This document shows, in pieces, positions 10,025 to 21,805 of a stretch of DNA of 64,000 bases. Origin of the DNA: Corythucha ciliata (lineage: Eukaryota; Arthropoda; Insecta; Hemiptera; Tingidae). The stretch lies in contig CM075938.1 of assembly GCA_038030265.1 (NCBI GenBank), positions 45,935,189-45,999,188 on the forward strand. The letters run 5' to 3'. Position numbers and translations under genes: made by a program. Below the pieces are notes generated by a model, which made no database searches, was not told the origin of the DNA, and saw only the letters and a program-made list of their open reading frames with translations. How positions within the stretch are numbered: the stretch's first letter is position 1; each line of letters starts with the position of its first letter.

Positions 10025-12319
10025 CCTCTCTTGTTAAATTGCTCTCGATTTATCAACCACGGATGATGGTCTTGCATGATGACTGAAAGCCAACTTCATT
10101 GATTTTGATCGACGAAGCAATAAAATGTGAAGATTTAGGTACAACGTCCTTTCTTAGAGTGTATCTGGTGGTTTCAAGTTTTCAATCACCCGTCAAAAAG
10201 TGTTTGAAACATTGCAGATTTATTGGAGAATAACGTTTTTTCTTCTTCTATTCTCTTCATATATGTTTTGCTTTGTACTATATGGCGAGGTTGAAACATC
10301 ATTCCACGAAAAACGATTTTCTTCTAGGAGAAGGATAATAAGAAAGAGATTTTGACTATGATAACTTGATAACTTATTATACAAGACGAGCAACATTAGT
10401 CAAAACATGAAATTTGCATTTCACTAACGTAGATGTGACTCCCAAACACATCATTCAGGCCATCCTAAAAAATTTCCCCACCCCTTTCTTTTTATCTTAA
10501 CCCCCCCACCTTCTAGAGCAGAGCTTCAAGAAGCTCGCGAATCTTCAAGAGCCTGTCGTTCCTATTGCCGATTGCATCTCCTATACACACGTGTTCCCAT
10601 GTGGTAGTGCTATTTAGGCTAGTCTCGTCCCTTGCGTCGTTGAGGCTTACAGTTTCTCTTGGTAAGTACGATTTTTTTCTCTCAAATTTTTACATTATAT
10701 TTAACAATTAAACTAACTGAAAAAGCAAGCAATTCAGGCGAGATTGACTGACCTGAGAAGGACTTTTATTTGGTGGTTGAATGGCTTTCAACTCCTACTT
10801 TTTCCCTTCACGAGCCATTTCTAAGCCATAACTCTTTTAACCCGCGTTGCCTTTTTTTGCCTGTACGTAAAGAATTGGAAATGCTTTGAAATGAGACGTA
10901 AGAACTTTTGGTGGAATACATTTAATTTACCTTTAGACTGCGATTACGAAGCATTTTCAGAGCAATCATGGGCAGTTAAAAAGAAATCGAGACATTTTTT
11001 TTATTGTTAGGAATTCGTTTTACGGGGGCCATATTTTTTTATTTTTGACACGCATTTTCAGAACTAGATTTTGAATTTTATTTGTCTATTTTACTTCATT
11101 TCTTTATCATCTTTTTAATAACAGTCGGGCGACGGATCGGTCAACGGTGGGCGATGCCATCGTCCCTCATTGCACTCAGACTACAATGGACTTTTGTTTT
11201 AGCGCACTAGTTACAATGCACTCAATTGACTTTCTGAAAAGAACAGGATACACGAATAAGAGTCAATGCTTTCAATACATTTGGCACGTTTAATCGAATC
11301 TCACAAGATTTAATTAGTGCGCTCTTCGACATTTTCAACTTGCCCGTAGTGTGTATCTTTCTTAAATCAATTTTCCATAGTTCAACTGAGAGTTGTCTCT
11401 CGCCCTTTCACGAGGAGAAATCACTTGGACTTAACTAGTTCCATAATTAATTCTAGCTCACTCCAGAATATCAACAGTATTAATTGAAAGGGCCTTGGAT
11501 TGAACGTGATCGCCCTAGAGACACGTGATTTCTGTCTAGTGTTTACATTGAGAGTGCACTGCCTTGAAAGCAAATTTTTACGCTAACAGTTAATTAAAGA
11601 TATTAGATATGATAACTTGCAGGAACACTCGCACTTCTCTGCCGGAGTCCACCACACGATTTCATAATTTTTTGTTTTGAGAGCACGTTTTCTTTTTTTC
11701 TTACTAGAATACAAGAAAAGGGGGATCTAGGCTACACAGGTAAAAACCGCTTCAAAAATTGCACGGAAAGCTCTTTCTTTTCATTTGTGTTTAGGTTTAG
11801 GTATTGTTAAAGACATTTTATTTCAAGTTCAATTACGCCGTGTTTTGATACACCTCTACAACCCTTTTCGGCAACAACCTTGGTTTATTTATTTATTTTG
11901 TCTCGCTCACCGACACCGCGATTCAAATAATATATTAAAACGGTCATTGAAAGTTTGTTGGGTGAGAATGCACGAACCATGTCGCATATTGTATACTATA
12001 CTGAACACCTCGCTTATTGTGGCAGGACTGGATAAATAGAAGAAGAACGATTGCTAAATGGTTAACGATGGGGGAGGGGGCTATCAAATCCTTGGTTGGG
12101 TTATTGCGGTCTTGAGCAAACGTGTTGAGATAAAATTGAATTTTCTCAGGATTATACTTATTCTCGCACGATATTCCATGCATTCTTAACGAGTTGCTAG
12201 TAAAACTTAAGGGAAAACCGTAACAGCTTTATTTCGATAAAAATTAGGAGTGCGGGAGTTTCTACCATACACCGTTCGCTTTTCATAAAGAGCATAGAGC
12301 GCAAATAGAAAATATGAAT
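10025..12319. other. No gene recognised, possible untranslated exon near 10.6 kb
   Basis: AT-rich with no long frame. A donor-like GGTAAGTACG at 10660-10669 follows a moderately GC-rich stretch (10500-10660), which could be a non-coding first exon; no coding partner was found. Confidence 0.3.
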
Positions 12320-12692
12320 AATTGAATAAAGAAATTCAAAATTTGTGTCCGTCCACAGATTTTTTATTTAATTGTGCGAGACCGCGGTTTCGATGTTACA
12401 TCATCCGTCGGTATAAAAACAACAGGGAACCAACCAACCAATACATAAGCTAATAAAATTAAAAAATAAATTAAAACTAAACCACTATAACAACCAATAT
12501 AAGGGTCTTACCTCAGTCGTCGTCAGCACCTAACTGACCTGTATGTACCCTCTTCCTCCCCGCCTCTTTCTCCATGAACAGGGAGATACAATTCAAAATC
12601 GGAGGAAGATCAAAGGTCTTTGATTGTTAATGCAGGTATGTAACACTTAGGTCATTGATGGACGGACACATCTTTTGAATTTCTTGATTCGA
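12320..12692 (-). repeat. Inverted-repeat element with a GAAACCGCGGTC hairpin
   Basis: AAAGAAATTCAAAATTTGTG near 12326 is mirrored by a segment ending near 12690 (both with TGTCCGTCCA). Near the left arm, 12380-12407 on the minus strand reads CGGATGATG-TAA-CATCGAAAC-CGCGGTC, a hairpin followed by GAAAC and GGTC as in the other copies. Confidence 0.55.
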
Positions 12693-13254
12693 TACTCTAG
12701 TCCACTGCATCGTTCTTTCCCTTTTATAGATGAATAATTTGTGGAGGGATAACAACGGCTTTTCACCCAGACTAGAAAGAACCTCACCCATCCGGCGTCT
12801 TTCTAAAATTCTGACCGAGAGACAACAGGAGCAACAGAAGAGACGTGCAGTCTGTTAGCAAACCAGCCAACATGAGGGGGGGGGGAGGGCGGCAATGGCG
12901 TGAGCTGCGACATTGGTATGGGGGGGAGGGGTTAAAATAATGAGTGCAGAAGAGCAGGGCCGTGGAGAGAATATTCGGGCCAGGAGCCCTACATACGCCC
13001 CCCCCCCCACCAAAATACCGTTTTTGTATCATGCTATTGGAGATTGAAACTATCATTAGAGCGCTCTACTGTCTCGGGTTTATTACAAATGAAACTGCCT
13101 TCGCTTTGGCTGTGTATATTATTTGCGTGTGAATAGTGCCACTCCGACATACCGTTTTCAGGAGATCTTAGGGGGATCATTACCTGAGATCGTCTCGCTT
13201 TGCTATGATCGCCAATTAGTGCCAAAGAATTTACACCACCAAAAAAGGCCAACG

Positions 13255-13965
13255 CCAGCGAAATCTTCGAACCACAGCAAAGCTCCAACCGCAAAACGCA
13301 GTAAATACAAAAGGTTCTGAGGGTGAAGCCCCAACTACAGCATTGTTCAAACCCCTCAGCCAACCTCCAAACGACAGCAAAGTCCCAACTACAGCAATGT
13401 TCCAACCCCCAGCCAACCTCGCCAAACCACAGCAAATTGTAAAACCACAGTGTAGTTCCACCCACCAGAAAAACTCCAAGTCACAAAGAAAGGCCCATAA
13501 ACACATCAAAGCCCCAACCACAAAAAGCTCTAACCATTAGTGAAGTCCCAACCGCAAAACGGTGTAACCACAAAAAGGTCTGACCACAGCAAAACTTCAA
13601 CCACAGCAAAGCCTCAACCACAGCAATGCTCCAACCACAACTACAACCCAAACTCTTCAAAGCCCCAACCACAGCAAAGTTTCAAGCCACAGCAATGCTC
13701 TGAAGCACACTATAGCTCCAACCACAGCGAAGCTAAAACCACAATCTATGGCCCAACCACAGCAAAGCTCCAAACCATAGCAATATGCTTGTTGCTCACA
13801 AGCACTCTAAAGCTCCAACCACAGCAAAGCCCCAAGCACATGAAAACTCTAAACGACAAAGAAGGCCCCAAGCACAGCAAAGCTTTAACCATAGTGAAGC
13901 CCCAACCAGAACAAAACTCCAAACCCCTACAAAGCTCCTAACCACAGCAAAGATCCTACCACACC
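13255..13965 (+). repeat. 17-bp minisatellite, unit like CCACAGCAAAGCTCCAA
   Basis: About 40 degenerate units over 0.7 kb, drifting to CCACAGCAATGCTCCAA, CCGCAAAACG.. and similar. The unit length is not a multiple of three, so Gln/Pro/Lys-rich frames here are read-through of the repeat in different phases and not evidence of genes. Confidence 0.8.
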
Positions 13966-14221
13966 CGTAAAGCGTTCCTTAATTTGTTTCTCGTCTTCTT
14001 TTTCCTGATTTCCAAAATTCAGACACTTAAGAAACGCCACGCCCAGGGATAGTGGACCCACTGCCCCCCCCCTCCTAAGCGGTCCCCTCAGCAACACCAA
14101 CATATCACCACACCACGCCTGCAAAATTACGCAGCTAAGCGCGATTCTTCGTTATACCACTGAGACAAAACAGATGATTCCTGAGTCACCTACCACCCAG
14201 TTCATGGGTTTGGTTGTGTCA

Positions 14222-14375
14222 ATGCTTAAGCCGCCTTCACTTGCGAGCTGTGACAGCTTAAGCTTTGAGCTGTAGCCAATCAAAGAGCAACCCACGTTTG
14301 AATTAATTATATTTCATTGGATACAGCTCAAAGCCGAGCTTTTTTCAGATCACATGTGAAGTCGGCTTTGGAATA
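14222..14375 (-). mobile_element. CTTCACATGTGA-family MITE, copy 2
   Basis: Reverse-oriented relative of 4765-4915, sharing AGCTTTGAGCTGTAGCCAAT and CACATGTGAAGTCGGC. Ends AAGCCGCCTTCAC / GTGAAGTCGGCTT. Confidence 0.6.
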
Positions 14376-14389
14376 TGCGGATTTCACCC

Positions 14390-15240
14390 GTTTCAACCCT
14401 AATTATGCACATTTTTTGCATTTAATTAAATCAATTTCGCACAATTATTTTTTAGATTATTGATTACTTGTTTAACGTGTTTTACCCACTCGAAAAAACT
14501 ATTTCTCAGGGTTGAATTCCTAATAACCCAATTTCGCGGGGTTCACACATTCAAAAATCCATTTCGCTGGATAGGCATTTTCGAAGTCCAAATATTTCAC
14601 GAATTTTGACACTCACAAACCCCGATTTCGCGGTTTTGGCTAATTCAGAAGCCAAATTTGGCCTTTGGCAAATTTCTAAAAACAAGTTTCGTGGACCTAC
14701 CACGTACGAAACCGATTTTGTCAAATGGATGATCTTCGCGAGATTTCACAACTTCCGCAATTACGCTGCATGCTTTTAGCACTGCCAAAAATAAATTTCC
14801 TGGGTTTGGGTCGTCAAAAAACAATTTTGGTGGGTTTGGGGATCGCTCAAAACCCATTTTTGCAGGTCTGGTTCTTCAAATAACCCAATTTAGTGGTCAT
14901 TGGTCACTGGTAAAACCAGTTTCACGGGCTTCAGTCGTTGAAAAACGAATTTAGCTGGGCTTAGTCGTTGAAAGTACCATTTTACGTTTTTTTTTTTTGT
15001 TTTTTTTCTACGAACTTATTTTACGGGGGTTGGATCGACGAAATATGGAATTTCTCATGTACATGTTTCTAGAAGACTATTTCACGTGTTTTTGGGTATT
15101 CGGAAATCATGATTTTGTGGGATTTCCACTTTCTTGAAATCACTTTTTTACGGGTCTTAATGAACCCCACAAATTTCTGGATTTTGCTCTTCCAAAATTC
15201 AATCTCACGGGTTTGGCTAACTCAAAAATCATCTTCGGGA
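14390..15240 (+). repeat. Satellite family B (AACCCAATTTCGCGGGTTTG type)
   Basis: Units AAAACCCAATTTCGCGGGTT plus TGGCTCGTTCA, about 35 bp, strongly degenerate. Small open frames are incidental. Confidence 0.7.
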
Positions 15241-15759
15241 GTTTAGCGTCACGGATGTCTGCTCCGTCAAATTATTCCAGCGTTCTCTGAGGGTTACGAT
15301 GGGTGGGTGGGGGGGGGAGGATGTACGGTTTGAGATTTCACCGGTTAATGAGCAGCCTGACTGCTTCGTCCCCTCATCCCTCAAGACCTTTCTTTGCGGT
15401 TGGCGCCCCCATCCAAAGCTACAGCCACCGGAGGAAAAAGCAATTGGCGTCGATTTGGCCACTCTTGAGGCTCGACAATTCTGCACTTTTTCTCAATTTC
15501 AGGTTTCTCTCAACTTGAGATGCGAGTCAGTTTCATTTGTCTTAATTTTGGCCGCGGGCTTGCTCGAACAACAGCACATAATAATAGCTTTTGCTTGATT
15601 TCAGCAGAAAAGTATTGCTTAAGCTTAAATAATAGCAACCTGCGGTCTTTTCCCAATTGCAGCCAACAAGTTGCCACCAGAAACCGCGAATATGCCCTTT
15701 TCTCAATGTCAGCCATAAAGTTGCTTCCAGATTTGCGAATTATCGCTTTCTCCCATTTG

Positions 15760-15898
15760 TACCCGTGAAGTTGCCACCACGAATTGGCGTTTTTTCCCCC
15801 AGCCCATTTGGCCATTTTTTGGATGCAGATCGTCCTTTAGCCATTTTCAATGCGTGAATCGTCAGTTATACGCCGCGTCTGTTAGGAGCGTGATCAGT
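15760..15898 (+). repeat. 139-bp duplicated segment, donor-like copy
   Basis: From TACCCGTGAAGTTGCC to GGAGCGTGATCAGT, repeated apparently without change at 16504-16642. This copy continues the local degenerate repeat on its left side, so it is likely the source. Confidence 0.75.
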
Positions 15899-15962
15899 TT
15901 GGTCACTTCTAGAGTGCAAATTGTGTGCCATTATTAGGATGTGAATACGTTTTGGTTATTTT

Positions 15963-16197
15963 TAAAGTACGCGACACGAAATAAGGCGGGTGTGACTCAT
16001 CGGCCCTCCCATGCCCTGTTGCCACTCCGTGCGTAGTGGGTGGTGGCAGCTCTCCAAAGTGACAACGATGGGAGCGCAACGTTGGCAGCTATGGGTGTAG
16101 ACTTGAGCTTTTCATAGCATCTTTGGGACTATAATGCGCAACGTTGGTTTTTTAGTCGATGAGTCACACCCGCCTTATTTCGTGTCGCGTACTTTAG
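15963..16197. mobile_element. Inverted-repeat element with 40-bp perfect arms
   Basis: TAAAGTACGCGACACGAAAT... at 15964 is matched base for base in inverse for about 40 bp, ending at about 16196. The centre (about 150 bp) has CCCTGTTGCC and TGGGTGGTGGCAG. Perfect arms suggest a recent origin. No duplication was resolved. Confidence 0.7.
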
Positions 16198-16294
16198 GGT
16201 CCGAATCGTCAGTTTAGCCTTTTTTCATGGTGCGAATGCCATTCGCCATTATGACCATATTTCTAGCGTGAAATGATCAGTTAAGTCGTTTTTA

Positions 16295-16833
16295 GGCCGG
16301 GTGCACACGAGCGTCAATTGATGCGCGTTAGAACAGGTACCTAGAAGTCTGTGGGGCAGTGCACACGTAACGCCGCTGGAAGAGACGTCCGACTGCAAGC
16401 TTGAATTGACGCCGGTTTCTGTGGAACGCGCGTCCTTTTTTTATCGCTCGCTTACCCTCCGATACCTACCATTACACAAAAGTCTGTGGAGCAGTGCACA
16501 CAGTACCCGTGAAGTTGCCACCACGAATTGGCGTTTTTTCCCCCAGCCCATTTGGCCATTTTTTGGATGCAGATCGTCCTTTAGCCATTTTCAATGCGTG
16601 AATCGTCAGTTATACGCCGCGTCTGTTAGGAGCGTGATCAGTCGGGCGTCACTTGCCGCTCGGCGTCGCAGGAGTGAGACAGCTGTTGTTCTTATTCATT
16701 TTTTAAAAAAAATGTTCTTTTTTGACTCATTATTTCTCAATAAAGTCTTTGTAATCGTATCGCAAAAACATTTTTTTGACCCCCCCTCAAAATTTGTAGT
16801 TTTACGTTTCAAAGTGCGTAGAATCCAAATCTG

Positions 16834-16866
<33 letters not shown>

Positions 16867-17272
16867 TCCGTCCGCCGTCCGGGCCATATCTTGCCCTAGG
16901 ATTGCCTGAAAAAACTCGTTCTTTCGCACATAGACTCCATTTAGGGTCTAGTTGGTCCTAACATCTGATCAATTTGATCAAATAACTCCCTGGGGTTTTG
17001 TGGGCCAAAAGCGGGTTCAAGATGGGTATTTTCAAAGGATTTGGGATCATAGGGGTGAGGGGTGTAGATTTTCATGTAATTTCACGCCGGATTTGACTAC
17101 ATCCATGAATAACAAACCTATAAACAGTCGAAATAATAAGGCATTGTTCGATAAAGACTGTCTAGCAAACGCTCGCAACCACCAAGTGACGCGCGTCAAT
17201 TGTTGCTCGAACGCTCGTGTGCATTGAACCAAAAAGTGACGCGCGTCAATTTACGCTCGTGTGCACCCGGCC
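16295..17272. mobile_element. Harbinger-type MITE, 978 bp, TTA target duplication, carrying a captured 139-bp segment
   Basis: Ends GGCCGGGTGCACACGAGCGT in inverse orientation; TTA on both sides (16292-16294, 17273-17275). Subterminal GCGCGTCAA and CAGTGCACAC motifs repeat. The interior includes a copy (16504-16642) of the segment at 15760-15898 and an A-run (16833-16863). No nuclease is visible, so assignment to PIF/Harbinger rests on the TTA target and GGCC ends. Confidence 0.72.
16504..16642 (+). repeat. 139-bp duplicated segment inside the Harbinger-type MITE
   Basis: Apparently identical copy of 15760-15898 in direct orientation, located within the 978-bp TTA-flanked element between CAGTGCACACAG and CGGGCGTCAC. 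Confidence 0.75.
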
Positions 17273-17276
17273 TTAA

Positions 17277-17719
17277 GCTTTGGTTTCCTAGAAAGCGGTG
17301 CCGTAATATTACGGTAGAAAATTTCCATTTTAAATCAAATCATAGTTGCCTAGAGAGTGGTAAACAGACAGCGGCACCGCTTCCATCGTGACGGTGGTGA
17401 CGAACGTTTTTTCCTCGTAGCTCCAACTATTTGGTAGTATTTTCTTTTAACAACAGAATAGAGTCGTTTTCGGACAGTATTAATTACAATTTCGCCACCA
17501 TCCAGCGTCCAGGCAGTTTTCACGCTCATTGTAAACAAAAAACGTTCACCGTCACCGTCAAAAATCGTCGATGAACAGTTCATCACCGTCATGAACGGCC
17601 GTCTCATTCGAAGCGGTGCCGCTGCATGTTGACCGCTCTCTAGGCAACTGCTGGTGTGATTTAAAAGGGGATTTTTTCTACCGCTATATTACGGCACCGC
17701 TTTTTTAGGAAACCAAAGC
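17277..17719. mobile_element. Foldback element flanked by TTAA
   Basis: About 120-130-bp arms (starting GCTTTGGTTTCCTA, then AAGCGGTGCCGTAATAT and GTTGCCTAGAGAG) are inverted around a short centre. TTAA lies on each side (17273-17276, 17720-17723), as expected for piggyBac-type insertion. Because the ends are palindromic with TTAA, the duplication cannot be proven. It directly abuts the right end of the TTA-flanked MITE. Confidence 0.65.
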
Positions 17720-17984
17720 TTAAGAGTGTGAATTGCAAATATCATACAAAGCTTCGAAAGTGGTATTCCGGTTTCGAAAGTGTTGAGGGGAAGTGCAGCC
17801 CGAGCAATTAAGAGGGGCTTTAGAGGGCAACGGGCGGCACGCGAATGGCTAGCTCAAACTGAGCTCAAACAGCTCTTCACTTCACAAAAAATGAATGCTT
17901 CAGTAATGGAGGCTACTATTACAAAACATATGAATTTTAATTATGTGAAACGAAAAAAAACAAAAAAAACTCGTGAATTTGCTT

Positions 17985-18950
17985 CTAAAAATTCAACTGC
18001 CCTCCGAGCAAATCGGTCCACGCGTCCGGTGAGACACTGTCCCATCGGGAGAAGATGTACGGTCTTCTTCCTTCAGACCCACACATCTGAATCGCGCCAG
18101 AACCAATCAAGAAACCGTCGCACATTACGTATGATGGCAACGCTAAGAACTTGCAATGAAGTTCAGGTGGAAACACAACGCAAAAACCATTGAAAGCGGA
18201 AAATGTCTCCTTGCATGATTTTGATTTTCCACAAATTTCATCCAGACAGTGTTCCCCCGTGTACACTTGTGCAGATTTCCATATTCTAACGTACGGGTCG
18301 AATTGATCTTCTTTTGTCGAAAATTTTTTGGGATGCACGTAGACCGCGGAACAGTTTTGATTGTTTGGGCTCGAGGTGAGGGATTCTATTTTGTTGCGGT
18401 ATTCGGTCCAATTCAACGAGAATAACATGTCACGAGGTTGAATTGGTTTGACATATGATGAAACCCAGAAGTCCTGATTCAGAACTACTAACCCCAAATT
18501 TGGAAACTTGGGAACTTCGCCTGCCTCAATACGAAGGCATCTGGGATGTACACGCCAGTACGCTACACTCCGCCTCTGGTAAAAGAGAATGTCATTTGGA
18601 TTGCAAGAGACTGTTCCAGCGAGGACGTTGTGATTCTTCCAACTTCTCGGCCCGCTGAAAGCCGTGCGATTTTTATTTATTCTGGACACACTCCAACAGG
18701 AGACTAAGACGGTTCGCGTTGTAATCAAGATTCCACCGTCTCGAACATAATCACCGTCCAAGATGCAAACGTTCCAAGGGAGATGTCCAAGTTTGATACG
18801 CACGGCGTTAATAGAAGTGTTCTGACCGCTTGAGCGTGAACTGGAGATGATTTCATGGAGCAATATAAGTAAAAAGCCAATCCACGTGTCCGATATGAAT
18901 ATCATTTCCTTATTTTTATGAAAAGTGTTTTTTACTTTTAGCTTCAGCAT
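17985..18950 (-). CDS. Secreted trypsin-fold (S1) protease homologue lacking the catalytic triad
   Basis: Single open frame of 321 codons. The second Met (about residue 16, near 18905) is followed by a hydrophobic stretch (WIGFLLILLHEI), a plausible signal peptide, so translation may start there. A splice-acceptor-like T-run plus AG precedes the first ATG. Fold evidence: a PWNV..GGILIT block and VLVSCWSV where proteases have VLTAAHC; NLGLVVLN where the Asp strand DIALL is expected; VMCDGFLIGSGAI resembling the strand after the active serine; and many cysteines. The His, Asp and GDSGGP serine positions all appear replaced, so this is inferred to be a non-catalytic homologue, perhaps binding or regulatory. 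Family placement is by motif memory only. No stops or frameshifts, so it may be a live gene. Further exons cannot be excluded. Confidence 0.6.
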   Translation of the reverse strand: MLKLKVKNTFHKNKEMIFISDTWIGFLLILLHEIISSSRSSGQNTSINAVRIKLGHLPWNVCILDGDYVRDGGILITTRTVLVSCWSVSRINKNRTAFSGPRSWKNHNVLAGTVSCNPNDILFYQRRSVAYWRVHPRCLRIEAGEVPKFPNLGLVVLNQDFWVSSYVKPIQPRDMLFSLNWTEYRNKIESLTSSPNNQNCSAVYVHPKKFSTKEDQFDPYVRIWKSAQVYTGEHCLDEICGKSKSCKETFSAFNGFCVVFPPELHCKFLALPSYVMCDGFLIGSGAIQMCGSEGRRPYIFSRWDSVSPDAWTDLLGGQLNF

Positions 18951-19109
18951 CTAAAAAAAAAGTTCTAATGATGAACTAGAGACGGCACATTAGGCTTGAT
19001 CGTTTGTCATCCTTAAACCGGGATGCCTAACCCTCCCCTCCCCTGCCAATGGTAAAGTATTTGAAGGTGCGAAGTTTAAAAAAAAAAAAAAAAAAAAAAT
19101 CCCATTCAG

Positions 19110-19340
19110 AACCAATTTTCGCGGCGCAGAGATTTCTTGCTCACAAAAGCAATTTCGTGAGATGCCATTGCCAAAGCATTAAAATCAAATATCACGCTGC
19201 CAACCCATTCTAAAAGCACGTTTGTGAAGTCGCGACTTATTCTAAACCGAATTCTAAAAGCCAGTTTACCCCCCCCCCCCCATCAAGCAGTTTTATGGCT
19301 TTTGTAACTACATAAACATAATTTCGCGCTGTGACCAATT
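19110..19340 (+). repeat. Satellite family B fragment
   Basis: AACCAATTTTCGCGGCGCAG, AAGCAATTTCGTGAGATG, TCTAAAAGC..GTTT units; C-run at 19269-19280. Confidence 0.5.
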
Positions 19341-19410
19341 CTAATAGCGTTTTCCATTTGCTCAAAAATATGCGACGGAGCAATTTATTTCCAACTGGCG
19401 GCGTCCTTTC

Positions 19411-19864
19411 CAAATGGGGAACTTGCACATTTTTCAATTACTGGTGTTTCTTGAAGAGGGCTCCTTCAACAAGACAATTGCCCAAATTAAACATTGAAAT
19501 CAATGAAGGGGTTTTTTTAGGCGAATTTTTAAAAATTTTGAGTGGGGGTTTGAATACGTCAAAGGGCAGTTAATGAAATGGGTGGTGTTGGGAAGAGGGG
19601 GGAAGACGCGTTTTCTGTGGTTTAATTTTTCTTGTTATTTGTAAACAAAACATTTTAGAGTTTCCTCAAATGCTTCAAAACTGCTCATTGACGTCATTTT
19701 TCCCTCGCACCATCCATCCTCTCCTGAAAAACTTTGAAATTTATTTAAAAATCTGGAGATGGACCAATCGGGCTGCAACTGCTGTTGATATCCTTGTCCG
19801 CATGTGGCAATTCGCCGGTGTACTTTTCCACCAAATCGGGCATTCATGCAAGTTCCCCATTAAA
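19411..19864 (+). mobile_element. ATGGGGAACTTGCA-family element, copy 2 (about 450 bp)
   Basis: Same terminal inverted repeats and internal blocks as 2346-2794, about 80% alike by eye. No target duplication is evident in either copy. Confidence 0.7.
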
Positions 19865-19984
19865 ACATTATGTTAATTGAAGAAGATGGGTGGAAATGAA
19901 CTGCTCTAGAGCAGAATTTTATGCAAATGGCAAGCGCTATAATTTCGCGGAGCTAGCCGGTTGCGGCACGGATTGGTCCAACAA

Positions 19985-20425
19985 CATCATCGTCATGCTC
20001 ATTTTAAAGAGCAATTTCACGGGTCTGACTATTTTCAAAAACCAAAATTTTGCAAGGTTGGCCCCGTTCAAGTCCAATTTAGTGGGCTTTGCTCACCCAG
20101 AAGATCAATTTCATGAGTTGGAGCAACTCAAAATACCAATTTGACGTGTTGGACTAGATCAAAATGAAATTTTGCTTCGGAGTTGGCTCGTTCAATCCCA
20201 ATTTTACCCCTCTTCACCATGAAAAACAAAATTCTGCGAGGTTGGTTCATTAAAACCTAAATTTCGCGGGCGTAGATCACGAAAAAAACAAAAAAACATA
20301 TTTCGCAGGTTCTTCAGGAACAAAATTTCTTGCTTTTGCCCACTGAAGAAGCAGAGTTGTGGGGCATGGCTCATTCAAATATCCAATCTCGCTGGGTTGG
20401 CTCATTCAAACAATCAATTTCGCGG
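19985..20425 (+). repeat. Satellite family B array
   Basis: Units such as AAAAACCAAAATTTTGCAAG and TTGGCTCATTCAAACAATCA, ATTTCGCGG. Confidence 0.65.
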
Positions 20426-21242
20426 CTTTAGTTCTTTCGAACTATACATACATATTCTGGCCAGCGGTTGGAGGGCAAGAATAGAACATATTGCTTTAAA
20501 CACTTCGGACTTGGTGAAGCCGGATACAAGTCCTCTGTATATAACAATAGTAACTATACATACAAATAACGCTATACACCATCCACTCCATTTTAAATCT
20601 AATAATAATTTAGAATAGAAAACACTGTTCTCACCCAAGTTTCTCACGTAAGAACGGGCTTTCCATTGATCGGAACTTCGTACTAAGCTGTGGCTATTAA
20701 AATGTGCTTTCCTACGCTATTAAGTTAAAGGCAAAAGTGACAATCAATACCTATGTTTCTCAAGGACTTGACGGCGGTATATCTTTATGTTTTTCAAACT
20801 TCCATATTTTTTGTTTCGAGCGCATGAATATTTATAGATCAAAGTAGGGTGGCCCAGTTAGGGAGGCGCAAAAAATGTTTGGGTGGAAGTACCACCGAAA
20901 TTGGAATAATAAATTGGTCAAATGGTAGGTTTACATTTGTTTTTTATGTTTTTTGGGGTGCTGAATCCGAATCTGAAGTTATCCAACAAAATTAGGTGTT
21001 GCGTTTTGAGATATCGGTGAAAAACGGCAAAATTTTAGTATTTTTTCACATTTTCTATCATACATTCTGACGAGTGCGACTGACATGAATACTCACTATG
21101 TACCTACACATTGAGACCACACACAATTTCCTACAAGTTGTGATCCGAACGGAATTTTTCGGACCACCTGTTCTTTAGACACAGCGCTTCAGAAAATTGG
21201 TTATCCCCATAACAAAGATATGCTCTCTTTTTTCGGGTGAGG

Positions 21243-21402
21243 AGGGGGGGTCTGGGATTGAATCGGATATGGATATTTTCAAATTCAGAGGGGGATCTGG
21301 GATCGAATTAGATATGGATATTTTCGAAGTCGAGGGGGAATCTGGGATTGAATCAGATGTGGATATCTTGAACTCAAGGGGAGGGGGATCTGGTGTATAG
21401 TG
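21243..21402 (+). repeat. Three-copy minisatellite of about 48 bp
   Basis: GGATCTGGGATTGAATCGGA..ATGGATATTTTC repeats three times and part of a fourth. The Gly/Asp-rich open frame over it derives from the repeat. Confidence 0.65.
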
Positions 21403-21599
21403 AGTGATTCGATGAGATGCAAAAAGGACCTCAGAGCGCTTGCGCGCTCCCTTCTGGGCCAGATGAGGTAATAAAGGTGGAAGATGAGGAGGCCCCATCC
21501 TTCTCATCTGTGGCGTGAACTGGAGAAAAGTAAGTAAAATCGCAAAACGTTATCCACGTTTGGTGCAGGTATGACGTGTACAAATTGTTGGGACGTACT

Positions 21600-21805
21600 A
21601 ATTTGCGGATTCCAATAAAAGCTTGCGGATTCCATATGTAAAATGACGATAGAGATCTGCAAATTGACACGTATATACTGCTCTACCATACCAGTAACTT
21701 TTAATAGGACTTTAAGTGATAGTTACTCAAAAGTACTAGTACTTGTCCCCACAGGTCATGTTGCGGATTCCAATAAAAGCTTGCGGATTCCATATGTAAA
21801 ATTTG
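21600..21805 (+). repeat. Direct duplication around TTGCGGATTCCAATAAAAGC
   Basis: TTGCGGATTCCAATAAAAGC followed by TTGCGGATTCCATATGTAAA occurs at about 21602-21642 and again at 21763-21803. Confidence 0.6.

Noticed and set aside
13540..13941. 133-codon Gln/Pro/Lys-rich open frame
   Set aside because: It is a read-through of the 17-bp minisatellite; other frames and the minus strand are equally open.
16406..16834. 142-codon frame
   Set aside because: Lies inside the 978-bp MITE and across the 139-bp duplicated segment; no protein similarity.
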